Shown: piece by piece, positions 12,704-25,925 of the stretch
How the letters are laid out: every line of letters starts with the position of its first letter
Numbering within the stretch: the first letter of the stretch is position 1
Assembly: GCA_013400155.1 (NCBI GenBank)
Contig: VXBM01001559.1
Location: 39,278 to 103,277 of the forward strand
Reading direction: 5' to 3'
Length of the DNA stretch: 64,000 bases
Source: Helopsaltes ochotensis
Taxonomy: Eukaryota > Chordata > Aves > Passeriformes > Locustellidae
Made by a program: the position numbers and the translations under genes
The notes under the pieces: model-generated
Database searches by the model: none
Told to the model about the DNA's origin: nothing
What the model saw: only the letters and a program-made list of their open reading frames with translations

Positions 12704-12995
12704 TGTCAAGATAAGACACTGGAAAAGACCACGCTCACACGCTGAGATGTCCAAGGCAAAGAAGGGGAGTTTATTTACAAAACTTCGATGTTTATAGAAT
12801 TCCAAAGGTGACCGTGGATTGGAGGATGAAATTGCCACCTCTCCAACCACACTGGTCAAACCAACAGTCCATCAATTCTCTCCTCCTCCATGAAAGTATG
12901 AGAAACAAATTATTTACATAAAAGTGCGTGAGAAACTCCATTACAGAAATGTAAACATCAGAAGGCTTAGAAATCTGGAGAAGAACAGAGTAACA
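12704..12995 (-). mobile_element. Solo retroviral LTR, copy B, with 6-bp target-site duplication
   Basis: This 292-base element is the reverse complement of the family at 6653-6935. On the minus strand it starts TGTTACTCTG and ends CTTATCTTGACA. It is flanked by the direct repeat GAATTA at 12698-12703 and 12996-13001. Diagnostic shared blocks include the complement of GACCAGTGTGGTTGGAGAGG and of CTTTGGAATTCTATAAA. On the minus strand the polyadenylation signal AATAAA lies in TTTTGTAAATAAACTC. It differs from copy A by many scattered substitutions. Confidence 0.92.
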
Positions 12996-14142
12996 GAATT
13001 ATTTGCTTAATATCAACATCAAACGCAAATAACCAGTGGAAATATTTAGGTTTGGTTCTTCTTTCTCTTCCTGCCGAGGCAAAAGATGGTTTTCATTTGA
13101 CAGTCACTCACTAAGTAATTTTTTTTTATATTAGTAGAAAATTTGAGAGATTGCTCTGAGTTTTTGTGTAACACTGGAAAAGCCTACTAGGTTTGTGAGC
13201 TGGTAAAAGGGTGGTTTGCAGAATTACAGGAAGATTTATTCTTCTTGGAAGCCAGTTTTTCACACCTCTGGCACAGAGACCAGAAAGAAGCAGGAGCTGG
13301 GTTCCTTTATTGTATTTACAATAAAATTTAAATTAATTTTTCTTATATTCCAAGAGAAGACACCTCCTCTTCCTGCATTCATGTAGCAGGAAATTGGGAT
13401 TTTTTTACCACTCAGATCCTTGCTTCAAAATCTGTTACCTGAAGCCTCATCTTCGAGCTGCTGTTAAAGACCTGAATCTATTTTCAGCTTATGCAAGAAA
13501 CCATCAGAGGTCAAAAAAATCCTCTTTTGACATTGTGAGTTTATATTCTCCAGAACAAGGAGTGCAGTAAAAACAATGAATGGTGTTAGGACAGTTTTTT
13601 AGAAAATAAGCAGGATGGAAGAGTGAGTTTGTCTCACATTTCCACAGAAATGGCTGCAGGATGAAGCAGAAACTCCCTTTTGGTTTTCAGACAAATTCTA
13701 AAACAAAAAGTTCCCAAACCTTGACAAGGATTAAAGCCAACAGAAATTCACAGAATTTAATCAAAGATATGATCCATAAGTTTTTGTTTTGTTTTGTTTT
13801 GTTTTTTTAATTAACCCCACACTTCTGAAAGGTAACTGCACGGCAGCAGGTTTCATACTCAGGGGAAAATTTGTTTCTGGCAAGCTGGAGTGATTTAATT
13901 GGGACTAAGGAATGTTGTCATCTGTGTGATGTCATTACTGTGTGATGGCCACTAAAGATTTTATGCTATTCCTATGAATGAAAATACTTTTTTTTTCCCA
14001 GGGAAATTGGCGCTGTTTACTGTTCTAAACAAAAATATTTTTATTTCTAGAAGGAAGAACCACCCACAGAGCTCAGTAACAGTGCGAGGAAAGGGATGGA
14101 TTTCCACCACTCATGTATTTTATCCCTCCTTCTCTTCCGCAG

Positions 14143-14250
14143 GTTGCCCAGGAATGTGGGACAACATCACATGCTGGAAACCTGCAAGTGTGGGAGAAAT
14201 TGTCTTTGTCAAGTGTCCTGCACTGTTCAGATTTATCATCTCTGAAGACG
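14143..14250 (+). CDS. ADCYAP1R1: ADCYAP1R1 (PAC1 receptor) exon: first part of hormone-binding ectodomain
   Basis: This exon encodes part of the extracellular hormone-binding domain of the PACAP type 1 receptor, a plasma-membrane class B GPCR that couples mainly to Gs and also Gq. It is bounded by the acceptor ...CTTCTCTTCCGCAG and the donor GTAAAG. The 108 bases enter and leave with one base of a split codon (phase 1). The translation contains GCPGMWDNITCWKPASVGEI and then VFVKCPALFRF, which I recognise as the class B hormone-receptor motif 'C-P-x-x-W-D-x-x-x-C-W'. Three of the six ectodomain cysteines are here, plus an N-I-T glycosylation sequon. The end (FRFIISED) differs from the mammalian FRIFNPDQ as I remember it. 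The exons for the signal peptide and the first ectodomain cysteine must lie upstream of the window. The call is very secure from its agreement with the ten downstream exons. Confidence 0.97.
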
Positions 14251-15179
14251 GTAAAGTGTTTTCTCTTTATTCTTCACCTCTGCCTCGTAAAGCCTCGAGG
14301 CCAGCACGAGTGTAAAACCTCACTTAGATCCTCAGGATAAAGAGACATCAAAAACTCTACAGCTGGGATCCAGTTATAAATAAGTTGCAGAAAACCAGGA
14401 TATTTGTGTGTAGATACGTGAGTGTGCATGGGGTGGGAGGGAAAGCGAGGGGAAAAAAAAGCCTTCACAGACTACACGACATGAAAATATCACAAATTTG
14501 AACTGCTAAAGGAATTATTCTGCCCTTGGGTCTCACTGAATGCAGTGGAGACCCAGATCTGTGTCTGGGTCTTGGGTAACGCAGCTGGAATTTATTTTAG
14601 CAAATAATTAAGAGGTAGAGCAGGTTCTGAAGGAGAGCATAGGCTTGAGGTGAGCAGGGAGGAGCTCCCATGTTGGAGATCCAGGGAGGAATTAAAGATT
14701 TCTGGAGAGAGGCAGAAGTTCCATCACACTTCTTTTGTGGTCTGTGGAAATGAGACATAAACATCCTTCTGTCCCTGTGCTGGTAATTAACACAAATTGG
14801 TTCATTTGCTCCCAGCACCCAGCACCCACTGCAGATCCCTTAATTAGCACTGTCCTTTGAGGAACAAGTTAGTCACTGTCCCCCAGGATCCTTTTTCCCA
14901 AAGTTTATTTTACCAATTAATTATTCATTTACAGCTTGGAGTCCAAAATCTGCTTTTTTTTTGCATCGCCACACACACACAGAGAACACCATTTTTAGCA
15001 GACAATTTCGTGCACAGCTCCAGGAGCTCTGAAATCCTCACTTTTAACACATCCATTCCAGCAGGTCCAGGCACAGGCATCACCAATGTCACCTAACCCA
15101 TGACCCACGTTACAAACAAGATTAACTCAATTTGACCCATTCCAGGTCTTAAGTAAATGGTCACCTGTTAATGAAAAAA

Positions 15180-15610
15180 ACTTTTAAATTGAAAATTTAA
15201 TTATTTATTAACTTATTAATAATTTATTGTAAACTATTAATTTGTTATTAACATCATTTATTTGAATTAAAATGCTTTAATAAAAATAATTAGAGTTTTA
15301 TTATATTTATTTTTATACTCTACTTAAACAAAAAAATTACCTATTTAAATAAAATCAGGATTTTTATTGTATTTACTTATATTTATGGCTTCCGTTTGTT
15401 TAAATATTTTGCTTATTTACATAAAATTACTTAAACAAAAACAATAAAAAATGCTTACGTTAAAAAAGAATTTCTTTCAATAAAATTAATAGAGCCTTTA
15501 GTGGAGCATTTAAATATATGTATATATATCTACCCACACACATATATATAAGTTGTATTTATTTATTTATAGCTGTATTTATTTTACCTATGTAAAATAA
15601 AGGGCTGAAA
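15180..15610. repeat. AT-rich low-complexity stretch
   Basis: The sequence is almost entirely A and T, with TTATTTATTAACTTATTAAT and ATATATGTATATATATC motifs, including short TA runs near 15515-15550. No coding or regulatory call can be supported. Confidence 0.8.
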
Positions 15611-18600
15611 TAACATTTTAAAATAATTCTCCCAGGTCTTCTCCCAACCCTAAGGGAGTTTCCATTCAGTGGAAACACACGTCCCCTTCTTTTACCTCCT
15701 CACGGGATCCCTGATAAAAGTGACAGCTGTTACCTCGTGTAGGGCTGGATTTGGGGAGTTTCTGGACATCTGTTCACTAGGAACGAGCCCAAGGTTCACA
15801 ATTCATTAGATAAACAAATAAACATTTGACCTGGGGTAGCTGGAAACCTCAGCAGATGTGGCTGGGGTTGCAGGGATTCCACCCCAGGTGGAATTACCGA
15901 CACCCCAAAGCGCTCTCCTGGGTGAATCCGCACCAGCCTCGCCATCGTCGCTGCTGATTTTAATTAGCATTTAATTAGGATTTGTTCAGTGAGGTTTTAA
16001 TGAAAAAAGTCACATTTCACGATGGCTCCCTAAATAACGGGCTGTTAGAGAGCTCTAATGTTTCTAAGACAGGGATAATCACATTTTAGGGATTGTTATA
16101 GTGTCCTCTGGCTGCTGCTCTGTTTCTAGAATATGGAGCTAGGCTGGGCATGGACACTAATATTTATTAATTGCAAAATCATTCCTAGTGCAGCAATACT
16201 TTTATATGGCCACAGGTAATTTTTACAAATGCAGCAATAACTTTAATTTATACTTTTTTATAAAATTTGTGCTCTGAAGCACCTGTAGGTGCATCGTAAT
16301 CACAGGGAAATCATGGGGTGTGCTAATCTTAAAGAGTGGGTGGGAAATAACCTCACCTGGCTTTGGATGTTTAAATTGATATGTGAATTTCTGAAGTGAT
16401 CACATGGGTTTCTGGTTCAGTGGATGGAAATCAATGGGCACTGGTAGAAGATTCTTTCTCTGACCCCTCTCAAATGCTTGTCTGGAGGTGAGCGAAGTCA
16501 CTGCTTGTGCCATGAATTTCAGGAAGGGATTCTGACCGCCTTTACTTGATTGTACTTACTGATTTCCATATGGAGTAAAATGGGGAAAAAATAAAAGAGG
16601 CTACAAAAGAAAAGTTAACTAACTAAGCTGTAGTCTGGAGGGATGCTTTTTGGAAAAAATTAGCTGTGTATTTAGCTAAAAATACTAGCTGTTGCTGGTT
16701 TTAATCTGCTCCGCTTTAAGGGTTTAACCCTTTAACCTTCACTGCAATTGAACCAAGGAGTAGTTCAACATCATGCAGGAAATCCAAAGTGAAATTCTGT
16801 GTGCATGGCAACTCTGCCTTCAAAAATTTCATTTCAGATCCTCCAAACTCACCAGGATTTTTCATTCCTTTCAGAGGCAGGCTGTGAACGAAAGTATAGT
16901 TCTCAAAATCTCTCCACTGGAGCTTCCTTCCCTCCAATGGAAAAAAAATCTTATTAGTTCCTGAGTCCTATCCATTCTTGAAATTAGGGATTTTAGTGAT
17001 TTTCCTTCTAGATACCTCCCAAAAATTATTTGTATTTCCTCTAGACACAGATTTCTTTGACCGATATCCATCAATCTTTATTCCCACCAGGAGCTGTCAC
17101 TTCCTCTCTGTTGTATCTTACTGTTTCTGCAGTGCCTTCCCAGCACTGGCTCCAGAAACACCCACTCTACAACAGGACATATTTAAAGCCTTCTAAGGCA
17201 TCTTTGCAGAGGTAAAAAGAAGAAAACCATGTCAAGCTGTGGTGTTACCTTTCAGCAGGACACAGCAAGACCTGGAGATGGCCCTAACACCGTGATCTGC
17301 ACTCCCAGCTGGAGAATTTTCTCTTCTTTGTTTGGTTGGGGTTTTTTTGTGGTTTGGTTTGGGTGGCTTTTTTTGTTGTTTTTTTTTTGCTAGACCGAGG
17401 TGATGCTGCCTGGCAATGGAAATCTACAGAAGCAAAATCTCTGTTTTTTATTTTTCTGCTTTGCACTATACAGCTGAAATATTCTGGACCCTATAAACAC
17501 ACCCCCCAAATGGACCACAGAATGAAACTCAATAACCAGATGAGAAACTAACATATTTTCATCCCTTTGATTTGCAATAAAAAAAACCCACAAACTATAA
17601 TAGACAATTTCTGAGCATTGCCATACACTCCACATTAGGAAAACTCTTTCATTCACAAATCCAAATAATAAATATGAGCAGCACTTACTGAATCTTCCAG
17701 CAATTTCAGGTAGTTTATCTGGTGCTCAGTTTAGGCCACTGCCTGCTACATTTTACCACAAAACATGGTTCACCTGTACAACAGAGAAAATTCTCCTAAT
17801 TTTTACCAAAGGCATAAAACCTATCCTATGTTGATACCAGGATTAATGGTTCCTAATTAAAATCCAGCAGAATAAAGAATGTAATCAGGTATTAGAGAGT
17901 TTAAGAGGGAATTACATCCTATGCTCACATTTCAGAACCAAACTCGCTGGCTTGCTGCTTCTCTTGGTTGAACACAATCAGTGCTCAGGCAACGAGCTCT
18001 GTTATCCCAAGAAATTGGAAAAAGTCGTGTCACTGATCCCATTTAAAACACAGGGAAACACTCAAGTACTTTGTTGTACTAATTAATTGATTCATTGATT
18101 CTGTGAGAACCCCAAGCCTCATAAGCGCTGCACTGGAGATGCCACAGGTGGACAGGGGGATTTATGAACGTGGGGTTAATTGGATTTGGGAAACACTCTG
18201 TGCCCAAGTTTAGATGTTATCCCTAATCAATTAGAATAAGATGACAAGAGAAGAGTTAATGAGAGGGAAGGTGATGCTCCATCTTTGAATTTGGAGAGGC
18301 TTTTGTGTCCTTTTTGGAGAGACAGTCCTGGTAAAGCCTTTAAAAGCTGGCATGGGAAAATGGTACAAACCCCTCCCAAATTGTGTGAAAAGACAATAAA
18401 AGTCATTGACTTCCCAAAGTGAAAGCTGTTGAAAATATTTGCAAGTCACAGTTTCTATTAGTTTGGGTTATGTATTGATAGTTTCTTGTTCAGGCAGGAA
18501 GAAAAGGTGACTGATAAGGATCAGGGGCCTCCTAAACACTCGAATATCCCTGGGAGGTTGTGTGCTTATTTTCTACTGAGGTAAAAGATGCAGGGTTTTG

Positions 18601-18994
18601 TTGCTACTACTGAAACTAAGGTCAGAATCGCAGCAGAGTGAAATTGGAAATTGCATTTGCCCGTCAAAAAGGCAAAAGATCAATGCAAAGGTCCAGATTT
18701 CTCTTCAAGGATGCTTTGCCCGGATGAGTGTTTCAACATCCTGCTTGGAAACTGGGGGAAGGAAACGCTGTAACCAAGTTTTCTCTGGAAAACATGTATG
18801 ACCCATCCCAGCATTCTCACAATGGGAATAACAATGAGCCATTGGAGCTTATTTATATTTATTTATAGCAGCAACCAGGACTCTGAAACATTTGTTTCAT
18901 CCTTAATTTTATATAAGATCCTACATAGCAGTCACAAGTAAGTTCAGTGCAAAAGTATCTATTTTATATATAAGCCATTGAAGAAAAATTTTAA

Positions 18995-19030
18995 AAAATA
19001 GAAATAAATATATATATATATATATAAATA
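18995..19030. repeat. (TA)n microsatellite
   Basis: About 10 uninterrupted TA units lie within an AT-rich setting (AAATATATATATATATATAA). Confidence 0.85.
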
Positions 19031-20629
19031 AAATGGCACTTGATAGATAACAAGTAATTTCCAGCTGGTTTTCATCCCTGGGCTTTGCACAGGCAGTAAA
19101 GCCATGAGATTACTCCAGTTTTTCCAAAGAGAGGAGGACAGGCTATAATTAAGCCTACATGGCCACAGCATCACAAAGTCCATCTGCAGTGCAGAGAAAA
19201 TGGGAGGAAAATGCTGTCATCAAAGAACAGTAACTGGATCTACTTTTTTAATCGAGTAGCTAAGGCCTCTCAGATGTTTTCTAGCAGAAAAAAAAAGACA
19301 TTTGGTGGCCCTTCCCACTGAACTATGGGGACACGAGGCTCTGTCCCTCTGATACTCAAATGTGCAGCATGAGCAAGAGCGTTTCAGCTGAAGATCAAGT
19401 CCCTGGTCCTCTGCAGGGGGGCATCCTGCAGTGGTCGGGGGAAAGCTGCAACACAGCTCAAGAACTTTGTTAATGACCTGAGAGCTAATTTGGCCTTGGG
19501 GGAAAAAAAAATCCTGCATCTTTGGGAAGAAGGCAAGGGTGGAAGATGCTGAGAGCATGAAAGACCCCTCAACCTTTCCTAACAGTCTTGGCTCTTTCTC
19601 CTCTTGACCCAAATGATTGGGAAAAGAGTTCCGGGTGATTGCAGGATTTAAGGTGTGCTGGGCACACATTCATGCTTACCCTTGAGCAAGGCATTTAGTT
19701 TGCTTTCTTCTCTAGGAGTTATTTCAGAACTGACAATCTCCGTAGGACAACGCTTCAAATTCTTTCATGGTTCTTGTTCGAAAAACTTTTGTTTTCCTCT
19801 CAAATACGATCCCTGCCCTCTTCAGAGTTTAGGAGACCCTTCAATAGTAATTGCATAGATCCTGCACTCTGATGGATGCTCCTGTGACAGCCAGACTCAA
19901 AGGAAGGGCTCACATAACGTTTAGATGATGCTTAGTTGCTATGGTGACCTCAGTCCACTTCCAATTTCACATCCTTTAACAGGAAAGAGGAAGAAAAGAG
20001 TAAAGCCATGATTTCCTTTAAATGCTATTGATCATAACCGTGCATCAGTCCTACCTCAGCCAGCCCTGTGTGCTCTGACCTTTCTGTTCCCATATGGGAC
20101 CTCACTGGAATTCTCCCATGATTTCCAGGTATGGTTCACTGGATCTTGTCCCTGCGCCCTGAGGGTAAACTGGGATATAGGAAGAAATTATTTGTATATA
20201 TCAGGTCTGTCCCTGCCTTTACTGCAATGTCATGCACAAGCCTCTGAGTAACAAAGACTGTGCAGGAGCTTGTTGCTCTCATGGTAGGACAGATATCCAA
20301 GGCCAACCACCCTCTGGAAATTCCAGTCTGTCTGCCCCTTATGGGAGAAGACTTAAAAACCAGGTGAACTTATCTTCCGATGGATAAACTGGATGGAATG
20401 AGTTTGCCCCACAGGATCAGTTACTCAGATGTCCTTAGGAACCAGTTCTTATTCAAACACACAAGTATGGACAAGTCTTCCTAATCTTATGCTTGATTAT
20501 CCTCTGCCCCAGTTTTCTTGTTTTCTATATAAAATGAACACCCCTTCATTTTGTACTGTCTCTGTGTGAGCACTATGTTCACAAATCCCTTTGTCAAGGC
20601 AAATGGAGACCTAAAGTAAATGAATATAT

Positions 20630-20925
20630 AGAATCATAGAATCCCAGAATGGTTTGTGTTGGAAAGGACCTTCAAAGTCTCAGTTCTAACCCCTGCCACG
20701 GGCAGGGACACTTTGCACTATCCCAGGTTGCTCCAAGCCTCATCCAGCCTGGTGTTGGACACTGCCGGGCATCCAGGGGCAGCCACAGCTTCTCTGGGCA
20801 CCCTGTGCCAGCGCCTCTCCACCATCACAGGAGACAATTTCTGCCTAATATCCCATTTAACCATTCCCTCTGTCAATTGGAAGCCATTATTCCATGTCTT
20901 GTCACCTCCTGGTCTTGTAAAATGA
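20630..20925 (-). mobile_element. CR1 LINE 3' fragment (minus orientation)
   Basis: It begins with the CR1 tail ATAGAATCATAGAATCCCAG, then GTGTTGGAAAGGACCTTCAA, CTATCCCAGGTTGCTCCAAG and a degenerate CR1 body to about 20925. Confidence 0.9.
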
Positions 20926-21137
20926 CTTTTAATCTGTAGTTTAGGGTATTGGCTTTGGGGCATGAGGCTGGAGAGACCCAAACCCTGGAAATAGTTGTGG
21001 GAAGCACCAAACACAGGGAAAGGTGTGTGAACCTGTAGGGCCATGTACTCTGTGACCTTGCCTGATCCCGCTTTCCTACACATCCCGCTAATGAAACCGT
21101 AATGTCCAAGCAGCTAATCCTGGATTAATCAAGCAAT

Positions 21138-21310
21138 TATGGAATCACAGAACGGTTTCAGTTGCAAATTACCTAAAAGATCCTCCAGTGCCACCCCCTG
21201 CCACAGGCAGGGACAATTTCCATTATCCCAGGTTGCTCCAAACCCTGTCCAACCTGGCCTTGGACACTTGCAGGGATCCAGGGGCAGCCACAGCTTGTCT
21301 GGAAAACAAA
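21138..21310 (-). mobile_element. CR1 LINE 3' fragment (minus orientation)
   Basis: ATGGAATCACAGAACGGTTT and TTATCCCAGGTTGCTCCAAA with AGGGATCCAGGGGCAGCCAC identify a second CR1 copy about 200 bases after the previous one, truncated at about 21305. Confidence 0.88.
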
Positions 21311-22831
21311 GAGCCGTGACAAAGGAGCTGGGATGGTTGGATAATGTGTGTGTGGATCGTGTGTGGATCATGTGTGTGCGGGCACAGGACTGGGCAGAGG
21401 GCTGATGTCCCTTCTAGGGAAGCAGCGGGCAGGGTATGGAACCAGAACCCGTGTGGGGAGCTCAGAGAGCTGCAGAAAAGCTGCTAAGTAGCCTGCTGCT
21501 CCTGGCTGTGGCTTTGCCAGCCGGCTGAACAGATTGTTGGAGCAGGAGAGCAGCAGGCAGCCACGGGGAAGGCAGAGAGGAGGCTCAGCGTGGTGGATGC
21601 CGCGGAGTCGGGCGCGAGAGCTCGCTGGTTTATTTCGTATTTACAAGTGGAATGTAAAACTTCTAATCAGTGCTATATGAAACAGGAAAGGAAAAATCAA
21701 ACTCCTGCCCAGCCAGCTGGTTATCCACAGAGCTGGACAGCAGGATAACAAGGGGCTGTAAGGGTTTTGCACAGCCTCTCCCTGCCCCAGCTGCTGCACT
21801 TTCTGTAGGGACACAACGTGCAGTAAAAACAGTGCAGGCTTTACACGTTGATCTTAATGCTGTCAAAATCCAAAACCTTTTGGAGCAGCCCTCCAAGCCA
21901 CAATACCGAGATGAGAACAGGACTGTGGAACAAGAGTGGGCAAGCCAGTCCAGGACCAAACAGCTTTGGAAGCCTTTCATCCCCTCCCGCCCCGCCACTA
22001 ATAAGGGACAAACGCTGGAACAAAAGGGTTAAACGCAAGTTGTGTTCAGATAAACAAAGCCACGGGAGGCCAGGCAGGTGGAGAGCAGCCAGCACAGATT
22101 TGGCACCAAGGAGGAGATCTAAAAGGCTCTGAGGCTCATCGTGCACAGGCTGGTTCTTGGCTTCAGCTTCCCCGTTCCTGTCGACTTTAAATCAGGAGCA
22201 ATCGCTGTTGTCGAGTTTCTCATCAGTTGTTGCATAGTGAGGGGTGAATTATGAGTTCTGGGTCTCAGTAAATAAAAATCAAAGAGGAAAGTCTGATAAA
22301 TGTGCAAGAAAAGGGCAGGAAAGGTCTGGATCTCTGCCACCAGCTCTATGGGGAGTCATTGGCAAGTCCTTGGAATTTTTTTCCCTCCCTCTTTTACCTC
22401 TTCCTGCAGAAAACAGAAATAAGGAGTATTTTCTATACTTGCTCTTTAGAATTAGTAACTCATCATTCTGATAGATCTTCTCTAGGATCTCTAAGCAGTG
22501 CTGCAAATAACATCTAATTAACAATGTCAATTAAAGCAATAATTGTAGATTTGCTTCCCAAAGAGTGACACTTACTTAAGGCTGGCCAAACAGAATACCA
22601 CAGCCTGTCAATACACTGGATAAACCATCCTGTGTCGAGGATTACAGCAGCTTTCTCAGGGGTTTATTGACTGATAAGAGCAATTATTGATTTAATAACT
22701 GCTCTTCTAAGGCACTGTTTGGTTTCTGCTTTCGTGTCCATATTTCTATAGTTTGGGCTTAACTATATGTGAGAAGCACAGATGTCATTCAAATAAGTCA
22801 TAAAATCATGATATTTAAGGTGTTGTTATCA

Positions 22832-23112
22832 CAGAATGATAGAATTATGGAATGGTTTGGGTTGGAAAGGACCTTGAAGATCATCCAGTGTCACCCCCAG
22901 CCATGGGCAGGGACACCTCCTACTGTCCCAGGTTCCTCCAAGCCCTGTCCAGCCTGGCCTTGGACACTCCCAGGGATCCAGGGGCAACCACAGCTTCTCT
23001 GGACACCCTGTGCCAGGGCCTCTCCACCCTCTGAGTACAGAATTTCTTCCTAATACCCAACCTAAACCTCCCCACTTTCAGTTTGAAGCCGTTCCTCCTC
23101 ATCCTGTCACTT
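22832..23112 (-). mobile_element. CR1 LINE 3' fragment (minus orientation)
   Basis: The tail CACAGAATGATAGAATTATG is followed by GGTTTGGGTTGGAAAGGACC, TGGCCTTGGACACTCCCAGG and CAACCTAAACCTCCCCACTT, all standard for CR1. Confidence 0.92.
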
Positions 23113-23779
23113 CATGCTCTTCTCAAAAGTCCCTTGTAAACGCAACCCCTGAAAAATGTGCTCCCAGTGAAAATGCAGATGAAAATCATATTTTATTTAT
23201 TCTTCATTTCTGGGAGAGCAATGCATTTCATTAGACCATTGCATAATCATATCAATGAGCTTTCTCTTCTTCATCAGTGAAGTAAACATACCAATTTCTC
23301 ATTGTTTGTGTCCTGAGAGTAGGAGAACAAGGTTTGTGGGAAAGCTCTCGCAGTGAGGGGTCCTGTAGTCCTGTCCCCTCCATCACTGACAGCAGAGTAA
23401 ATTTACTGAGCTCTCCCTAGAGTCTTAAAGGCATAAGGTGAAAATTTAACCCAGAAAAACAGTGTTTTGAGGTAATATTTTGAAAAACGAGAGTGACTCC
23501 GCTGTGTCTGGGATTCCTTACAGCCCTTTAAATCTAAGGTCAGGTCTTGTCTCTCTCTGTGTAAACTTGTTAAATGTTGTGCACAAAACAAATCCATTTG
23601 AACTCCATTTCATTCTCAGACATGTGAAGAAACAGCAGCAATGCCATGGATTTCTGTAGAGTAAATATCCATCTTTTGCTGCGGGATAGAGAAACTTGAG
23701 CTGTCTGAGGGCAGGGCAGCAGCAGCAGAGTGCAGGAATTCCAAAGCATTTAGTGGTTGTATATTCCCTCATGTCCTTT

Positions 23780-24260
23780 TATATAAATATAAAATATATT
23801 TGTCTGTGTATATATTTTTTTATATATAAAGATACCTGTTTATAGATATATAAAATATCTGTTTGTGTGTATAAAATATAAAATATAAAACATAACACAT
23901 ATCTGATATAATATATATGATATAATATATATGATATATGATATATGATATGATATACAATATACAATATACCATATACCATATACCATATACCATATAC
24001 CATATACCATATACCATATATCATATATAATATATCATATATCATATATTATATATTATATATTATATATTGTATATTGTATATTGTATATTATATATTA
24101 CATATTACATATCATATATTACATATTACATATATATCATATATTATATATTGTATGTTGTATATTGTATATTATATGGTATCTATGATGTATGATATAT
24201 AATATAATATCTGTGTGTACATATGTATATATACAGATATATTTTAGATATTTATATCAA
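23780..24260. repeat. Complex AT-rich tandem array (ATATACC/ATATGAT-type units)
   Basis: Successive blocks repeat ATGATAT, then ATACAAT, then ATACCAT (about ten units at about 23970-24018), then ATATCAT, ATATTAT and GTATATT-type heptamers. Many blocks are mutually complementary, so the strand can fold on itself. Tyrosine-rich open frames on the minus strand are by-products of the repeat. Confidence 0.9.
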
Positions 24261-25591
24261 TACATATATTTAAACAATTACACAGAAATACAAAAAGACA
24301 TCCATCCATACACCCACAAATATAATTGTATATGTGTTCATTTTATCCCAACACTCAATAGATGAACTTTGACTTTTTGTCGTAACTCAGGACGTGATGT
24401 TCAATGTAAATCTAATTAACTTCCTGGTATCTTACCTTGTTATTGAAAATTGAGTTGATGAATCAAGCCTAAAAGCCCGTACAGACAAATGTTGTACTGG
24501 AACTTTCTTCAGTACATTAGTTAGGACTCAGTTATAGAAATATACATTAATGAAAGGCTTGTTTGCTCCTACAAATCAGAAAATTAATGTTGTTAGAGAT
24601 GTGAATCTCTTCATAATGTCCAAACACAGTAAAATGTAATAATAATTTCAGTATGTACACAAAAATATTTCTATAACAAGCCTGCATAAAAACTGCATTA
24701 ATGCATTTTAACTGTTATTACAGATGTCATGAAATTAATAATGAACTAAAATTTAATATTTTAACATCGATGGGACTAAATGCTATTTAGAATGAAATAA
24801 TGATAATTTTTATTTCATGCTTTTAGATTGTAAGGAAAAAAATAGCTGCATTCAAAACATTTAAATTTAAGAGAAATGTCTTTTTCTGAGCCGTCACTGT
24901 CATATGCAGGATACCAGGAACACCAGGCATCAATCTACTCAATACTGGTCTGGTCTTTTTCCAGAAAGAATTCTGCACAGTTCTAAGGTCAAATTAGTCT
25001 ACCAATGAGAAACTAAAACTGGATTTTTATGAGTCAAAGAGGTTCTGGGGAGTTTTTCTTGCCGTTTTTCCTGCCTAGCTTGTGTGGGTCAGTGCGAGGC
25101 ACAGGCTGCCGAGTTGGGTGACCTCACTGAAGGGACAAGTTCCATCAGAGCTGCTGGTTTGAGTGGCAGATGCTGTGGAAAACACCATGAAAGAAGTGAC
25201 AAGGAGTGGTGGCTTGCTCTTCGATCCTCTGCTTGCCTGATAAACCCACAGACAGAAATTCCCATACCATGACCTGATATCCGTGCCCCGAATTCAGGTT
25301 TTAGCAACGCACCCTGATTTTAGCAACAAAATCCTAAAACTGCGCTACACCTCTGCTAATAAACCTGGGGTTTGGTGGATTTAGGAGGGAAAAAAGGTCT
25401 TTCCAAACTATTCTGCAGTCAGTCCCTGATATTCTGCCAGGAATGTGGAGCACGACCACAGCACTACTCAGCATCTGCCAGTTCAGCCCCGTGCAGCAGC
25501 TGAACCACCTTGGCTGGAAAATGTTTGCCCAGAGATCTGGGGACTGCTCTTCAGAATTTAGAGACCTCCCCAACATCTGCAAATACCCAGG

Positions 25592-25830
25592 AATTAGAGT
25601 CACAGGATATCCTGAGCTGGAAGGGATGTACAAGATCATCCAGTCCAGCTCCTGTTCCTGCACAAAATCCCACCCTGTGCATCCCTGGGAGTGTTGTCCA
25701 ATCACTCCTGGAGCTCTGGCAGCCTTGGGAATGTGCCCATTCCCTGAGGAGCCTGGGCAGTGCCCCTCCACCCTCTGGGGGAAGAATCGTCCCCTAAAAT
25801 CCAGGCTAAATTCTTCCTGTGGAATCCTGG
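25592..25830 (-). mobile_element. CR1-like LINE fragment (minus orientation)
   Basis: AGTCACAGGATATCCTGAGC, TGGAAGGGATGTACAAGATC and CATCCAGTCCAGCTCCTGTT match the CR1 subfamily also seen at 11870. The body with GGAGCCTGGGCAGTGCCCCT continues to about 25830. Confidence 0.82.
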
Positions 25831-25925
25831 GAGCAGCTGGAGTAGGGCAGAGAAGGATGGAGATCATGAGTGTTCTCACCATGGCTCCCAGTATCAACCC
25901 TCCGAAGTCCCCAGTGGGTTGGACG

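Noticed and set aside
23779..24045. Tyrosine/isoleucine-rich repeat protein on the - strand
   Set aside because: It is a translation of the AT heptamer array. The repeat has a 7-bp period, which does not preserve frame in the way a coding repeat would.
23780..24260. CRISPR-like array
   Set aside because: There are no unique spacers between repeats, and the DNA is a vertebrate intron; it is a simple AT-rich array.
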